A DNA stretch of 64,000 bases from Nissolia schottii (taxonomy: Eukaryota > Streptophyta > Magnoliopsida > Fabales > Fabaceae), in the NCBI GenBank assembly GCA_003254905.1, contig QANU01014112.1, positions 339,141 to 403,140 on the forward strand, in the 5' to 3' direction. The notes under the pieces are model-generated. The model worked only from the letters and a program-made list of their open reading frames with translations, was not told where the DNA came from and ran no database searches. Position numbers and translations under genes: made by a program. Below are positions 48,999-61,270 of the stretch, in pieces (the stretch's first letter is position 1; the number at the start of each line of letters is the position of its first letter).

Positions 48999-51900
48999 AT
49001 ATTCTGATGAGTTTAGATGTGGCTGGGAGTTTTCATTGCAGGACCCTTTTTAAAGCTTTTTTTGGTTTTAGTTTTACTTGCTTTAGGAATATTGGGAATA
49101 TTTTGGTGTCCTGCCATCTGGGCTTGATGATGATGAATGCCTTTTATTTTTTTTCATTTTTATTTTATGTCTAAATATATATCTCTGATGGAAACTGATA
49201 TGGTGAAAGTTTTTGGCAAATTAAGTAATTTTTTATTGCCCATTCAATTCGTCTTATAGTTTTTTTTGCCATTTAATTACTTTTTTGAACCTCGAATCTT
49301 CTACAATTTGGCATCTTACCTTGTTGTGCTCTTCGAATCAAGTAAATGGGTTATATTTGTTGCTTTATTAGTCACAATCCTGAATTTTGGAGGAAATGAG
49401 TTTGGAAGAGGAAGTTTGGCCCATTTAAAGGCTTTTCGCTATATATACTTATAAGCGCCCATTGAATCTAGAGATGTTAGGATTAGAGCGATTACTCTCT
49501 TCAGGAGGATCGCATATAAGTAAATGTTATTTCATTATAGCATTGTATCTGGTTTCGCTTACTTAGCTAAATTCAACGATTTTAATCAAGAAATCATAAT
49601 TGGCCTTGACGGTCTTATATTAGTTATAGTGGAGAAAACGTTAAGGTGCCCGTGACCCTCTTTCTGTACAGGTTATTGTTGTTTTATGTTCTTAACTTCT
49701 TGGATAGGACAATCAATCAATCATGGAAATATATACACTGGTAAATAAACCACCAATTCCATTAGTTTTCAGAGTGGAGTTAACAGATGTAGATGTTGGG
49801 TTCTTTCTCCTTGGAACTAAACATTTGTCGGTGGCACATGAACAAAAAGAAAGAGCCAAGGCCCAAGATGGGATAGGCATTTTTTTAGTGCCTCCTAAAA
49901 TATGCTGATTGTTGAGTGTGCATTTTTGGATCACTTTTAAATAATAATAATATTACAAAGTTAAAAGAATATTTTGTTAGTACACGCCTAACTAGGTCTT
50001 ATTCAAAATGATGCATTCATTAGTTGATTTTGCAACAAATCATACAAACAATATTGTCGCTCTGTTCAATGCTTCTAACCAAATTTTGAGTGGGTAAAGG
50101 GTTAAATGCTAAAACAAACACACCACAAAAAAGAATCAAATTTAAAAGCATATAAAATTTGCAAGATCTATATATTAATATATACAAACTAAATTTAGTG
50201 ATCGCAAACCCCTTCCAGTTAAGAACCAAGCACTTTGTGTGATTAGTTTGACTAATTAATCACTATTTAACAAAATAAAATATACCAAACTATATAAAGC
50301 CCTCGTAAGTCCTAACTGGCAAAGACTGACACTCTAGGGTTTCGTGGCCCATCTTACATTAATTTAAGAGTTACAAAATGAGATAAGGTAATGAAGATGT
50401 ATGATTCTGATCTAATTAATTAATTATTAGTTAAATGAAATTTCTGCCGCCATTTAAGTTGTTGATTATCATTATCACATGATCTTGTGAATCAGATGAA
50501 GCAATAGCAAAGTTGCTTCACTTTTGAAATCAGACACTATTAGTCAAAACAAAAATCATGCAAGAACAACAAAATAAAATAAAATTCAACTAAAGTCATG
50601 ATTAATCTTTCAAAAACCGGAAGACATGTAATAAAACTTTCAGGTATGGAATCATTGTCCCTCCGAAATTGTCAGTGAGTTACAACTTGCAACACTACCC
50701 TAGTACCAACTTGAGTTATGGGAGAAAATCTTCCCACATTTGAAGGATTTTACATTATAAGTTTACATATATTGTTTTTGTCAATGTCAACACCACCAAC
50801 ATATATGGAAGTTTATTAAACTTTAACTAATCTGACTTAAATTAGGTTGATTCTGTAAAATAAAATACTCTTGGCTTTAATTATTTTCATTTATAAGACT
50901 CAAATATAAATTTTTTATTAAGAAATATAAGAGTCAAATAAGATGAACTAATTAAAGTAATGTTTGTATTGTAATTATAAGTTTATATTATATTATTAGT
51001 TTATTGTACACGCCATGACATAGTGACATGTCACTTTCCTATTCTTTCTGATCCCATGTGAGCATCTCTTGGAGGAAGAGACCCTCCAACCATAAGCCAG
51101 ACAGGTACATGCTGCTGACCCTCTCTTACCTGGACCCTCACTCCAGTTAATTTTTTCTCTGGCTCCTGGTTTTTGTGCACCTCCACAAAGTGGTTTACTG
51201 AGAAAGTTGTTAGATGCTCTAGAAGGAAAATTTTGCTCTTTATTATTTATTGTTTGATATATCAACTATTATATTAAAAAAATTATAGGAAAAATAGGAG
51301 ATAATGTTGACCCCACAGAGTAATATGTTAAGTAAAGATGCATAACAAAACTTTACTCATGTTTATAGTGCCTCTGAGAATTTCTGTGGTTTATGGCTTA
51401 GGAGAGAGATTCTTTCAAGAATGAGTTTTGCTACACGTACATCAAAAATCATATATTATACATACATCTCATACTTTTATACATAAAGTTTATGTTTTAA
51501 TTCATGCAATATTTGTGCACTTAATTAAGTATAGTTGAGAGTATCATTTACAAGTTTGTAATGTTTGTGCACTAGTGAGAATAAAGTTGTGTATTATTAA
51601 TGATGTATGTATGGGTGTATAAAATTAGGTGTATATGTAACATTTTTATCCAAGAATATAATTGTAACATTTTACATTTAAGTGCATTCACAATAAAATT
51701 GAGTTTAGTCAATTTTATCGAAAGTTCACACACTTGTTTAAGTCCACCATCCTTATTATAAATGTACTTAAATTTAAAAAAAAAATATTATTTATATTTA
51801 TTGGTTATCAAATATTATGTTAATTTATTAATTATTTATCAATGAATAAGATCTCATTATGATTCACATCCCACTAAAATTTTATTCAACGATGAATGAC

Positions 51901-52511
51901 TAGTGAGTTGACATCATATCTCATAATAAATAAATTCAAATAATATAACTCAAATTTAAGGCGTTAGAACGATGTGTAATCAAGATTTTTTTTTTCTTTT
52001 TCTAGGGATATCTTGTCTTTCACTTTTCACCTACTTAAAATGTTACCATCTTAAGAGGGTTATAGTGCTGGGACTAAATCCATTTAAGGGTGTTTTTAAT
52101 CTTAAGAGGGTTAAAGCTAAAGGCCCCTGGGGCTCTCATGCTTATGATTTGCCAAGTGTTGCTTTCAAAAGAGAGAGAGAGATATTTCTGGTTGGCCCTT
52201 TTAGCTGATTGGTGTTCTTGGGAAGGAGGCTTTTTACAATTTTGCAAACTGAGGTTTGTTTGTTATGTCAAAGCCTTTTTGATGTGGTTTATAATAACAT
52301 TGCATTGAGATTCCTGTCAAATAAAGATGGATCTAGATTTTCAGTGCATTGAAACTGTTTGTATAAATGATCCAGTAAGCTTTTTTTCCCATTCCTGAAC
52401 TCTCAAAGTAAGTGTCTTCTCTTTGTTGAAATTGGATATTGGTTCTGTTTGATATTATGTTTTAGATTGAATAGGTTCAAGTGTTCTTCAATGTGATTTT
52501 TTTTGAGGATA
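48999..52511. other. Intergenic; HSC70 3' UTR then AT-rich sequence
   Basis: The first ~200 bases are T-rich and probably form the HSC70 3' UTR. No gene was recognised further on. A stretch of more balanced composition at 51020-51240 carries no frame or motif that I recognise. The last part (52330-52511) is the leader of the next gene. Confidence 0.5.
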
Positions 52512-53315
52512 ATGATGAAATCTTTGAGTAGTGTAGGGCTTGGTCTTAGCATTGTTTTCTGTTGCCTTTTGTTGGCACTTGTGGCTGAGGTTTACTACTT
52601 GTTATGGTGGAAGAAGAGAATAACAACCAGAGAAATTGAGAGTAACTATGGCAACCCTTTGAAAGAGGTTTTCTACATGTTTTGTTGGAAAAGGCCATCG
52701 CCACCATCTTCTTCTTTGAGGCACACAGGTTTCACCCCACCAGAGCTTTGTAACAGTGACACATTTGTTCATGACCCAGAAATGCAACAACAACTTGATT
52801 CACAAACCAACAAGGAGTTTCACTTCAAGCCCTTTGGGGAGGATAATAATGGCCTCTTAGGCCCTCCAAGGTTCTTGTTCACAATAGTGGAAGAATCAAA
52901 GGAGGATTTGGAATCTGAGGATGCAAAGTCTAGGAAAGGTTCAAGGGGTAGAAGCTTGGGTGATTTGCTAGTTGTGGAGACACCATACTTGACCCCTAAT
53001 GCATCCCCACCATTTTTCACTCCTCCTTTCACTCCTATTAGCCCCTATAATCAACATGGTTTCAATCCACTTTTTGAGTCAGCAACTGATGCAGAGTTCA
53101 ATAGGATGAAGTCATCGCCGCCGCCAAAGTTCAAGTTCTTGCAAGAAGCAGAAGAGAAGCTTAGAAGAAAGTTACAAGATGCCAATGGCAACACCACCAA
53201 TAAGGGAAGTGAGGATGAGGTAGGCGGTTCTGTCATGACAATAGTTGTTGACAAGAAAACAACCGAAAGAGAGCATAACCACCACTCTTCACAGGTACTT
53301 CCCTTAGCTTCTTGA
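52512..53315 (+). CDS. Membrane-anchored plant protein of unknown function
   Basis: A single exon encodes 267 aa. The start is the first of two adjacent ATGs (52512 and 52515); upstream in-frame codons reach only a TTG. Residues about 6-28 (VGLGLSIVFCCLLLALVAEVYYLLWW) form one membrane segment or uncleaved signal anchor ending in WWKKR, so the soluble part is probably cytosolic. The rest is polar and Ser/Pro-rich, with conserved-looking pieces EVFYMFCWK, PPRFLFTIVEESKEDLE, TPYLTPNASPPFFTPP and KFKFLQEAEEKLRRKLQ. No catalytic motif is seen. It lies between the ACR9-like gene and the GGB gene, as does a putative membrane lipoprotein (At2g39560, from memory) in Arabidopsis. Confidence 0.75.
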   Translation: MMKSLSSVGLGLSIVFCCLLLALVAEVYYLLWWKKRITTREIESNYGNPLKEVFYMFCWKRPSPPSSSLRHTGFTPPELCNSDTFVHDPEMQQQLDSQTNKEFHFKPFGEDNNGLLGPPRFLFTIVEESKEDLESEDAKSRKGSRGRSLGDLLVVETPYLTPNASPPFFTPPFTPISPYNQHGFNPLFESATDAEFNRMKSSPPPKFKFLQEAEEKLRRKLQDANGNTTNKGSEDEVGGSVMTIVVDKKTTEREHNHHSSQVLPLAS

Positions 53316-56300
53316 ATCATCTTTGACACCAATTGACCACTCAGTTTTTCCACCAACACCAGAAGAAACCAAACCATCTAACATCAAAGTTCTGCCAGTG
53401 AACAGCTAGAGAGTTTCTTTCTCTTTTTTCTTTTTTTTTTTCTTTCTCTTCATTAATCTTTCTAATTACATTGTGATGAATTCTACTTTTCCCCTTTTTT
53501 GTTCTGTTTTGCGGATTTTGTTTTCTCCCCTTGTGAGTTGTTTTGGGATGCAGTTATAATTCAATCTGCTAAGCCAGTTGTGCAATGTACTCTGAATGTT
53601 TCAAAAGATATGAGGGGACAACATTAATCTTCTGCCCAGAAATGCTTAGAGGTGGGACTGATGCAGTTGGGAATTGAGTTTAATTTAGATGCACCAGAAT
53701 AATTAGTGGTGCGGTATGCTGGATATGTTTATGACCATAAACATAATGATGTTTCAGCCTCCACCTTAGGAGAATCCACCATTTAAAAGTGAAATGTCAT
53801 TTTGTGTGTAATTAGAAGCATATTCAACATGACACTCCATGACCAGACCACACAAGAATTTCTTTTGATGCATTGATTTGTGTAAAGCTTTATTTCGCTT
53901 TTTCATACAGCCTGTCAATCATATATTACCGCATCAACAAATATATTTGACTCTTAACATCTATTATTTCAAAATTGCATACCAGAAGATTTGATTGAGT
54001 GATACTACATACAAATTAAATCATTGGGAATATGGTGTTTCTATTTATTTATTAAAATGTCCACTTTCCTAATGTATCTGACACTGTAATTATTATCATT
54101 TTATTTTGGAGTGGTGAAATGGTCCTACTCTTCCTATACACGCAGCTGTCTAAAGGACACTGATGGAATTCTTTCAGAGCCTTTTTCCATTACATTTATT
54201 TTTTTTTCAACTTCTCTTTACAAGCCTGCGAATGAGACATATCTCAAACCAACATTGTCCCTTGTCATGTTTTTCTGCTTCTTTTGTCGCCATGTTTTGG
54301 CCACTAAACTTCAAGGATCATATAGAAAAAGAAGGACTTGTTAGTAGTAGTGAGAGAGAGCCATTTGAATGGTTCAATGGTTAATGTGCATTAGGGCTAT
54401 AGCACCACCACCACTTAACTAAGTGACAAATTTGGTAAAAGTGAGACACTGCTTTTGTGGCTTTTTGCTAAACAACAATGGATGCTGTTTGCCCCGTGAA
54501 TGTGTCTCTCGTGGGTCATGACCGAAAGGTGCACTCTCTCTAGCCCCACCACCCACATTGAAGAATCATAACAGGTGAGAATGTAGAATAAAAAATGGCT
54601 TTAGCCATAACTTTTCATGAATCTTTTTTTTTTATTTTTAATATCATTGCGGAGGTAAAGAGTAATGTTACACTGTCAGAATTAAATGTATTTGAGGGAC
54701 TTGTTGCTTGAATTTACTAGATTCAAGATGAGTGATCGGATAAGTCTAAAGAGTGAAGATCACTCATTTATTCAAAGGTTAAAAATAATATCAAGATACA
54801 AATTTCGGTAAAAAGATTCTGATTGGGTAGCATTTTAAGTTTGTACGAGCTCCATCTAAACAAAAGGGAAATCATCGATACACTGGTAAGATTCTTGTTT
54901 TGTAACTCTAGCATCATTGGTTCAAATTTTCAAAAGAACCACTTTGCTTGCGAAGGGCAGATGTACATTTACCTTTCCTATACCCTATTAAGTGAGTTTT
55001 GTGCAGTTGGCCATCACTTTTATAGAGTTCTAAATGACAAATACTACACCAAGATTCTGGTTTTTAAATACATTGAATATGTATACATTTCATATTGGTC
55101 CCCTTGAACTTGAAGCATGGAGTTTTTCAGCTCCTAAATCAAGGGATGAAAGCTTGCCCTCATTAACCTCTAGTACCTTTTATAATTTTATTAATATGGT
55201 TATTACTTTTAATGACTGAAAAGGAGAATTGTTGGATAATGAGTAGCAAAGACTAAAAGGCAAAAGTTCATATACTGACTTTTTTTTTTTCCCACTCAAG
55301 ATTCCTCAGCAATCGAAAGGTTTCTTTCTTGTCAAGTGCAGCTTTAGTTGATGTTTAATATTTTGAGTTGAAAATATTGTGTATATATCTGCAAAATTAT
55401 TGACACCTATGGACAACTGAGAATTAGAAAAATTGTGACAAAAGTCACTAAACATAATGAAACAAATTTTGCAGAGAACTCAACATGCTTATCTTATCAT
55501 TTTCTTCCCTTTATAAACTTGGCTCTTTGTTGCATAACTCTGCTGATTGTGATGCCTTTATCATTTACAAAGTTGGCCTCACCCAAAGGTACATGTGGTA
55601 CCTAAATGAGAGGGAAACAACCATCTTATCTATATTTATATGTACATATGCTAGAAGACGATAACAGCAAACGAACATTGTTCCACTAGTTGGAATCAGT
55701 TACATGAATCAGAAGACGATAACAATAGTTTTGAACATTGCTTCATTAGATGAAATCAACTGTATGGATTTGACGACATTATCCTATCATCAACTATGGT
55801 TAAAATCATGCCGCTAAAATTTAAATGTTTCAATGACATGACAGAAACACTTTTATTTTGGTTTGGTGTTTGAGAACTAGAAAGGGATCAGATTATCATC
55901 ATCACTATTCTTATGATTTTTATACAATGGAAACGTTATGTCTATGCATATGAATTTCACATTTATTATGTATAATTTCAGATTAACATGTTCAACATAA
56001 AGTACAGTTAACTCCATCAATCAAGTGAATGAAACAAGTAGAAGACAATCTGATCAAAATGTGTAAAAGAAAATCAGAGAAAACTCTTAAGATAAACCAT
56101 AACAAAAATTGTCTTGTGTGAACAATTTTGGAGAAACCTAATGACTTCAATTGGGGTAAGGATGTTAATATTTTTATTACTTCAAATATAGTCCTCTACT
56201 TAAAAAGAGATGGGAAAATTACACTCCAACTAAATTTGACAAGAATAAATTAATCCATCAAGAGTGGATAGGTGGTGAAAGCTTCATATAATCTACATGA

Positions 56301-56434
56301 AAGCTTAGGTTGAAAACACACACACCACCGTGTAACCAAAAAATTGAACGAAAAAAAATATAAGCAGAGTGGCAAAAAACCAAATCAATTAATCAAACAC
56401 TTCAGCCAATAGGAGAAATCTCAGAACGTTAGTG
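53316..56434. other. Intergenic, no gene seen
   Basis: The start is probably 3' UTR of the membrane protein gene (poly-T tracts at 53420-53450). The remaining ~2.8 kb holds only short random frames. It ends in the 3' UTR of the geranylgeranyltransferase gene. Confidence 0.5.
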
Positions 56435-59177
56435 TCACATTGCAGCAGCTTCAGAAATTCCCAGTTCAGAACAAATTGATTTCAATCCAGATTCTTCTAA
56501 CAAGCTGAACGCAGTAAATCCGTAGTAGGAGTGGTACAAGTCCGGAAACTCTCCGGGGAATTTGCTGAAACCACCATACTGGCAAAAAACAAAATATATA
56601 TGCAGCAAAATATGAGTTTCAGAATTAGTTTAACTAGCCTAAGAAAAATTCAGGAGTCACCAAGGAAATATGAAAGAAAAATCTGGTATTGACTAGGTGA
56701 ATTTAAAATCCTCATTTCATAAATTACCAATACTATGAACTCAGCATTTCTTTTTCCATAATAAACTTAACAACAAAAACTCAGGTTAATGTTAAACCAC
56801 TATCACTATAGTCCTTTCTTTTCATTTCTATCATTGTTATAGTATAATATACCTACAAATTGTGTTTCTCCCTAAAATCTAAATCACATCAGACAGTAAT
56901 TGAGGTACCTTAAATTGACAGGTAAGCAAAAATCTGTGTAGAGCCTTATTGTCAACAAAGTTGCAGGCCCCTAGAATCCTTAAAACAGCTCCAATCCTAG
57001 CAAACACATACTGAACTGTCAAGGCTTTGTGACTTAGAAATGATGTAATATCATAGAAATCGATGAAGGGTCCATAGCATACATACCAAAATGCATAACA
57101 TGTATCGGTAGGTTTATTAGGTCTACCTTGAAATCCACCATTTGTCCCCTGCCTCTGAAAGGAAGGAAGAATTAGGGCATCTTGATTCACCAAAAAACAA
57201 TTCAAGAGCTAAAAGTTAACCGAGCACTAGTGATTGATAAAGCCATTCTTTGAAGGGCATTCACAAATAAGCAGCTTTTGAAAACGGCCCTCTATTAATA
57301 TGTGTTTACGAATTAACACAATCAATATTGAGCTTTTATTGGAAGAGCCTAGATGAAAAGTACAAACCTGCAAGATCCAGTCCAGCAGCAATGGCACATC
57401 TATCAAAGAAGATGAAGCACACCTTGAGAGAAGATTATCTTCAATGAATCCCATTAGCCGGAGAGATGCAATAGCACAATAAGTTCCACCGCCTGTGCCG
57501 CTAAAACAAGTAATGTTGATAAATATCATTCAAGAAATAATAAACATATAAACAATGGATGAAGACCACATTTCAAAATGCATGCACAGAACATATAAAC
57601 AATATTCAAGTAACATTTGAACAGAATAGAGCTTGATCAGGTAGCATCAACATTTCAAAGCGTTAAAAATAGGACTGGTCCTAGATATCCACCAACTACC
57701 AACCAAGACAAATGTAAACATACATCAAAGAAACATGGTTCTTCTGTAAAAAGATTACCATATATGATGCAACTATTGAGTAACAGCATTGCAATAGCCC
57801 TTATTACAACATTGAATCACATATAAAGTTACGACAAAAGATAGGAAATCCAACTCACCGTGAGATTCTGCACCAGGAACTAATCCAAAGCCACCATCAT
57901 AAGACTAGAAAGAATATAAAAAAGTAAAAACAAAAATGTCAGTTTTATTTGTATACAAACACACACAAATTCATGGTCATGGATCATTACTTCTATTCCA
58001 CAAACCTGGCAATGTAATATGTAATCCTTGGTTTTCTCCTTGTCCATGCCACTCCAGTTATCCAGCATGAAACAGATGGCAGCTGAAACAATCAATTAGT
58101 TAAAATGATATAACATACTAGGATTATTCATTAGTACACTAAGAGCATCGCCATTCATGTTATGTTTTCTCTTACCTGCACAGTATACAAACCTAAGATC
58201 TGTTTCGCCTCCAGTATGAATAGGCATAAAACTGTCCACACAAACGAAAAATCTCAGGAATAAGAAGTAATCTTAACTAAGCAGATCGCCATGACATCCA
58301 CAAAATTGTTGAAATTAAGCATAAAACCTAAGATCATACGCATAAAGGGCATGGTTCCTAAGTCAGATTTCAAAAGCATACCTTCCATCAGGCTGTTGAA
58401 GGTTCCTCATTGAAGCCAACATTGTTTCAGAATCAAGATTGGACAAGTCATAGCCAACAATTTTCAATATTGCAAGGGCACAGTAAGTACTTGCCAAGTG
58501 ACTATTGTTGTGAAGCAAAACCTTCAAAAACAAACAAACAAAATTAAGATTTTTCACCAACAGAAAAGAGAAAGAAACATCTAGCTCTATCAAAATTTCA
58601 ATATTTTTCATTACCCCATTCTCATCTGGAGGAAACTGCGAATTTCTGGAGCCATGGAAGCCATAGAATTGCCCTGCAGCAAAATCCCTTCAAATGGGTC
58701 ACATAAAAATCAAAATTTGAAAGCTAAATTCAGCTAAAAATTGCATTTTTTATTTTTAATTTTATAATTTTACATACCATTGTTAAGGTCAACTTTGGTT
58801 CTAGGGTGAACTTGGAAAGATAAAACCCAATTGGCAACAGCATTCTTCTCAACCTGCAATCACCAAAAAAAAAAAACAGAACTTTAGCTCACAAAAAAGA
58901 AAAAGGAACAATGAATTGATAACAAAAACAACATAAGAACATAGGAATCAATTATGTGTACGAGGTTGAGGGAATTGAGGATGTCAAGGCCAGAGATGAC
59001 GAAGTAAGCGAGGGTGAGGTGGTTGATCTCTTGGGACTCGTATGGAGATGGGAGCAAGTGGAACATCATCTCAAGGAACGTTTCATGAAGATCCTTCTCC
59101 ATTGTGGTTGATGATGGAGAAGGAGAAGGTTGTGCTGATTCCGGTGATGATGGTGATAGTTCCGCTGAGGAATCCAT
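56435..59177 (-). CDS. GGB: Protein geranylgeranyltransferase type I, beta subunit
   Basis: Eleven exons in phase: 59177-58962, 58853-58778, 58673-58615, 58521-58382, 58231-58176, 58082-58006, 57904-57859, 57492-57368, 57154-57087, 56996-56909, 56578-56435, giving 364 aa. The protein has prenyltransferase alpha-alpha repeats, each with a G-G-F/Y-type turn (GQFYGFHG, QSYDGGFG, GGGTYCA, NGGFQGRPNKPTDTCYAFW, YGGFSKFPGEFPDLYHSYYG). The zinc ligands expected for the family are D282, C284 and H333. With the alpha subunit it transfers a C20 isoprenoid to CaaX proteins ending in Leu, such as ROP GTPases. The N-terminal ~25 residues are a Ser/Pro-rich extension before MEKDLHETFLEMM, so a start at the second Met (residue 26) is also possible. 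Confidence 0.94.
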
Positions 59178-59816
59178 GGTTCCTGTGTTGCTGCTTATGT
59201 TAGCACTAGGATTTGATATGAAAAGTGGTGAGTTAAATTTTGGTTTGTGAATTGAATTCAGATATAAGTTAATCATAAGAAATATTTATACTTGGATTAA
59301 AATATGTTCTTTTAAGTCATGTTAGTGAAAGTAATATATAATAATAATAATAATAATATACAAATAAAGTTAATATATATTCATGTTAAATTACCTTGAT
59401 TTTCTCAAAAGTGGTTGGAAGTGAAATGTAAAGTTAGATAAAAAAAGATTGCATCTTAGAATTATCACTTTAAAAAGAATTTTACTTATAAATCTCTAAA
59501 GATTTGCAAAATAAAAATAAAAATAAAAATAAAAAGATTTCATTGTTAATTTTAATTTTAGTGTTAATTTATTTTGGTACACCGAAGATATCATCGTTGA
59601 TAACAACGACTGAGCTTCACGTCACATCTCGCAGTAATTGAGAGTGACTCGGTGAACTATCACTATATCACACCTTGTAATTTTTAATTTTTGTATCAAT
59701 ATAACACTAGATTAAACTTTTTTAAATTATATAGTTCTTTAATATTTTAAACATAAATCAAATCCTATAAATTACCATGATTTATTCATTTACATATATT
59801 CTAAACAGCAGTAGCA
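59178..59816. promoter_or_regulatory. Upstream region of GGB up to the transposon
   Basis: AT-rich, with an (AAT)n stretch at about 59338-59357. With the ~100 bp on the far side of the transposon it would once have been a shared ~0.75-kb region between two divergent genes. Confidence 0.5.
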
Positions 59817-59825
59817 AAATATTAG

Positions 59826-60229
59826 GAGTTTTTTACTCTTTTGCCACTGTTACAGAGACAAATTACCAAAATACCCCGTTTCAAAACATATTACGCAACT
59901 ACCACCGTTTGGGCTGACGTGGACTCCGCGACACGCATGGCCATCCACGTCAGATTTGCCAACACGGTTGGCGATTTTATAACAAACCCTAAACGTCCAT
60001 TTGAACCAAATTCGCCAACACGGTTGGCGATTTCAACCTAAAACCCATTAACCCTAAATTCGCCAACACGGTTGGCGAGTTCAACCTAAATTCACCAACT
60101 GTGTTGGCAAATCCAACACCCGTAGCCTTTAAATTTACCCTTCCCCCCTTCTGCAGCACTCCTCTCATTTTCTAAAATTTCTCTTATCTCTCTAAAAATT
60201 TTATCTCTCAAGAATTCCAAAGCTCTTGG
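59826..60229 (+). repeat. Left terminal inverted repeat
   Basis: About 404 bp. It matches the inverse of 62215-62609 from the outer tip to the inner AGAATTCCA-AGCTCTTG. Small insertions and substitutions separate the two arms. It contains four hairpin units. Confidence 0.88.
59958..60108. repeat. Hairpin array in the left TIR
   Basis: Four copies of a palindrome, best form CGCCAACACGGTTGGCG (7-bp stem, 3-nt loop), at about 59958-59972, 60013-60029, 60061-60077 and 60094-60108. Spacing is 30-55 bp. Confidence 0.85.
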
Positions 60230-60530
60230 TTTTGCATCCTTGCTGACCACCTGCCCCGGCTGCCCTAAACTCTGATTTGTACATCGGTCCTGTAAGTTTT
60301 AATTTACGAAACATTATTAGTTCTAATAGTTCAATTAATAATTTTTTGCAATTGAGTATGTAAATGTTTACTTGATTAGTTTGCTGAGAAATTTATAGTA
60401 GATCACTAATAATGTTTAGTTAATAATGTTTACTTGTTTACTTGATTGATTAATTGCAGAGTTCAATTAATAATGATTACTTGATTAGTTCAATTATAGT
60501 AGATTATTGTATAGAATAATATAATATAAC

Positions 60531-61210
60531 ACTCTAAACCCTAATTCAAAAACCTACCACCCAAACCCCTAACCCTAACAAAACCCTAAACCATTTCCCG
60601 AAACCGTACACCCAAACAAAAACCCAATACCCTAAACCTTAAACGCAAAACCCAAAACCTAAACCCTAAGCAAAAAACTATAAACCCTAACCCTAAATCC
60701 TAAACCCAACACCCTAAACGCAAAACCCAAAACCCAAAACATAAACCCTAAACCCTAGCCCAAGACCCTTGCCCAAAATCCTAAACCATAAACTCTACCC
60801 GAAAACCATAATCCTAAACCCAAAATCCAAAATCCAATACCCTAACCCAAAACCATAACCCTAAACCCAAAACCCAAAATCCAATACCGTAAACCCAACA
60901 CTTAAAACCCTAACCCAAAAACTCAAAAACCTAACCCAAAATCATAAACCCTAAACCATAAACCTCAACCCATAAACCGAACATCCAACACTGAAAACGT
61001 AACCATAAACCCTAAATCCTAAACCCAACAACCAAACCCTAACCCTAAACCCAACACCTAATGCCCAAAACCCTAGCCATAAACCCAAAATCCTAAACCC
61101 TAAACCCTAAACCCTAATACATCCTAAACCGTAAAGCCTAAACTCTAGACTCTGACACCCTACACCCAAAATTGAAAACCCTAAACCCGAATACATCCTA
61201 ACCCTAAACC
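60531..61210 (+). repeat. Degenerate telomere-type (CCCTAAA) array inside the transposon
   Basis: About 680 bp of CCCTAAACC, CCCAAAACC and CCATAAACC variants, all in the same orientation. Exact CCCTAAA units are frequent but seldom consecutive. It lies wholly between the left TIR and the PMD gene. Confidence 0.88.
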
Positions 61211-61270
61211 ATGACAGACTTGATCTAGGCTAGTCTTGTTACTTGATAGTGATTATTCATTAATATACTT

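Noticed and set aside
51020..51240. A stretch of balanced composition, considered as a microRNA or small peptide gene
   Set aside because: No known microRNA sequence, no convincing long hairpin and no recognisable peptide motif.
54111..55219. Open frames of 60-94 codons between the membrane protein gene and GGB
   Set aside because: No consistent codon use, no family resemblance, and no exon chain could be built.
60531..61210. A chromosome end or assembly join at the CCCTAAA array
   Set aside because: The array is degenerate and lies between the arms of one transposon that has a perfect target duplication, so it is interstitial.
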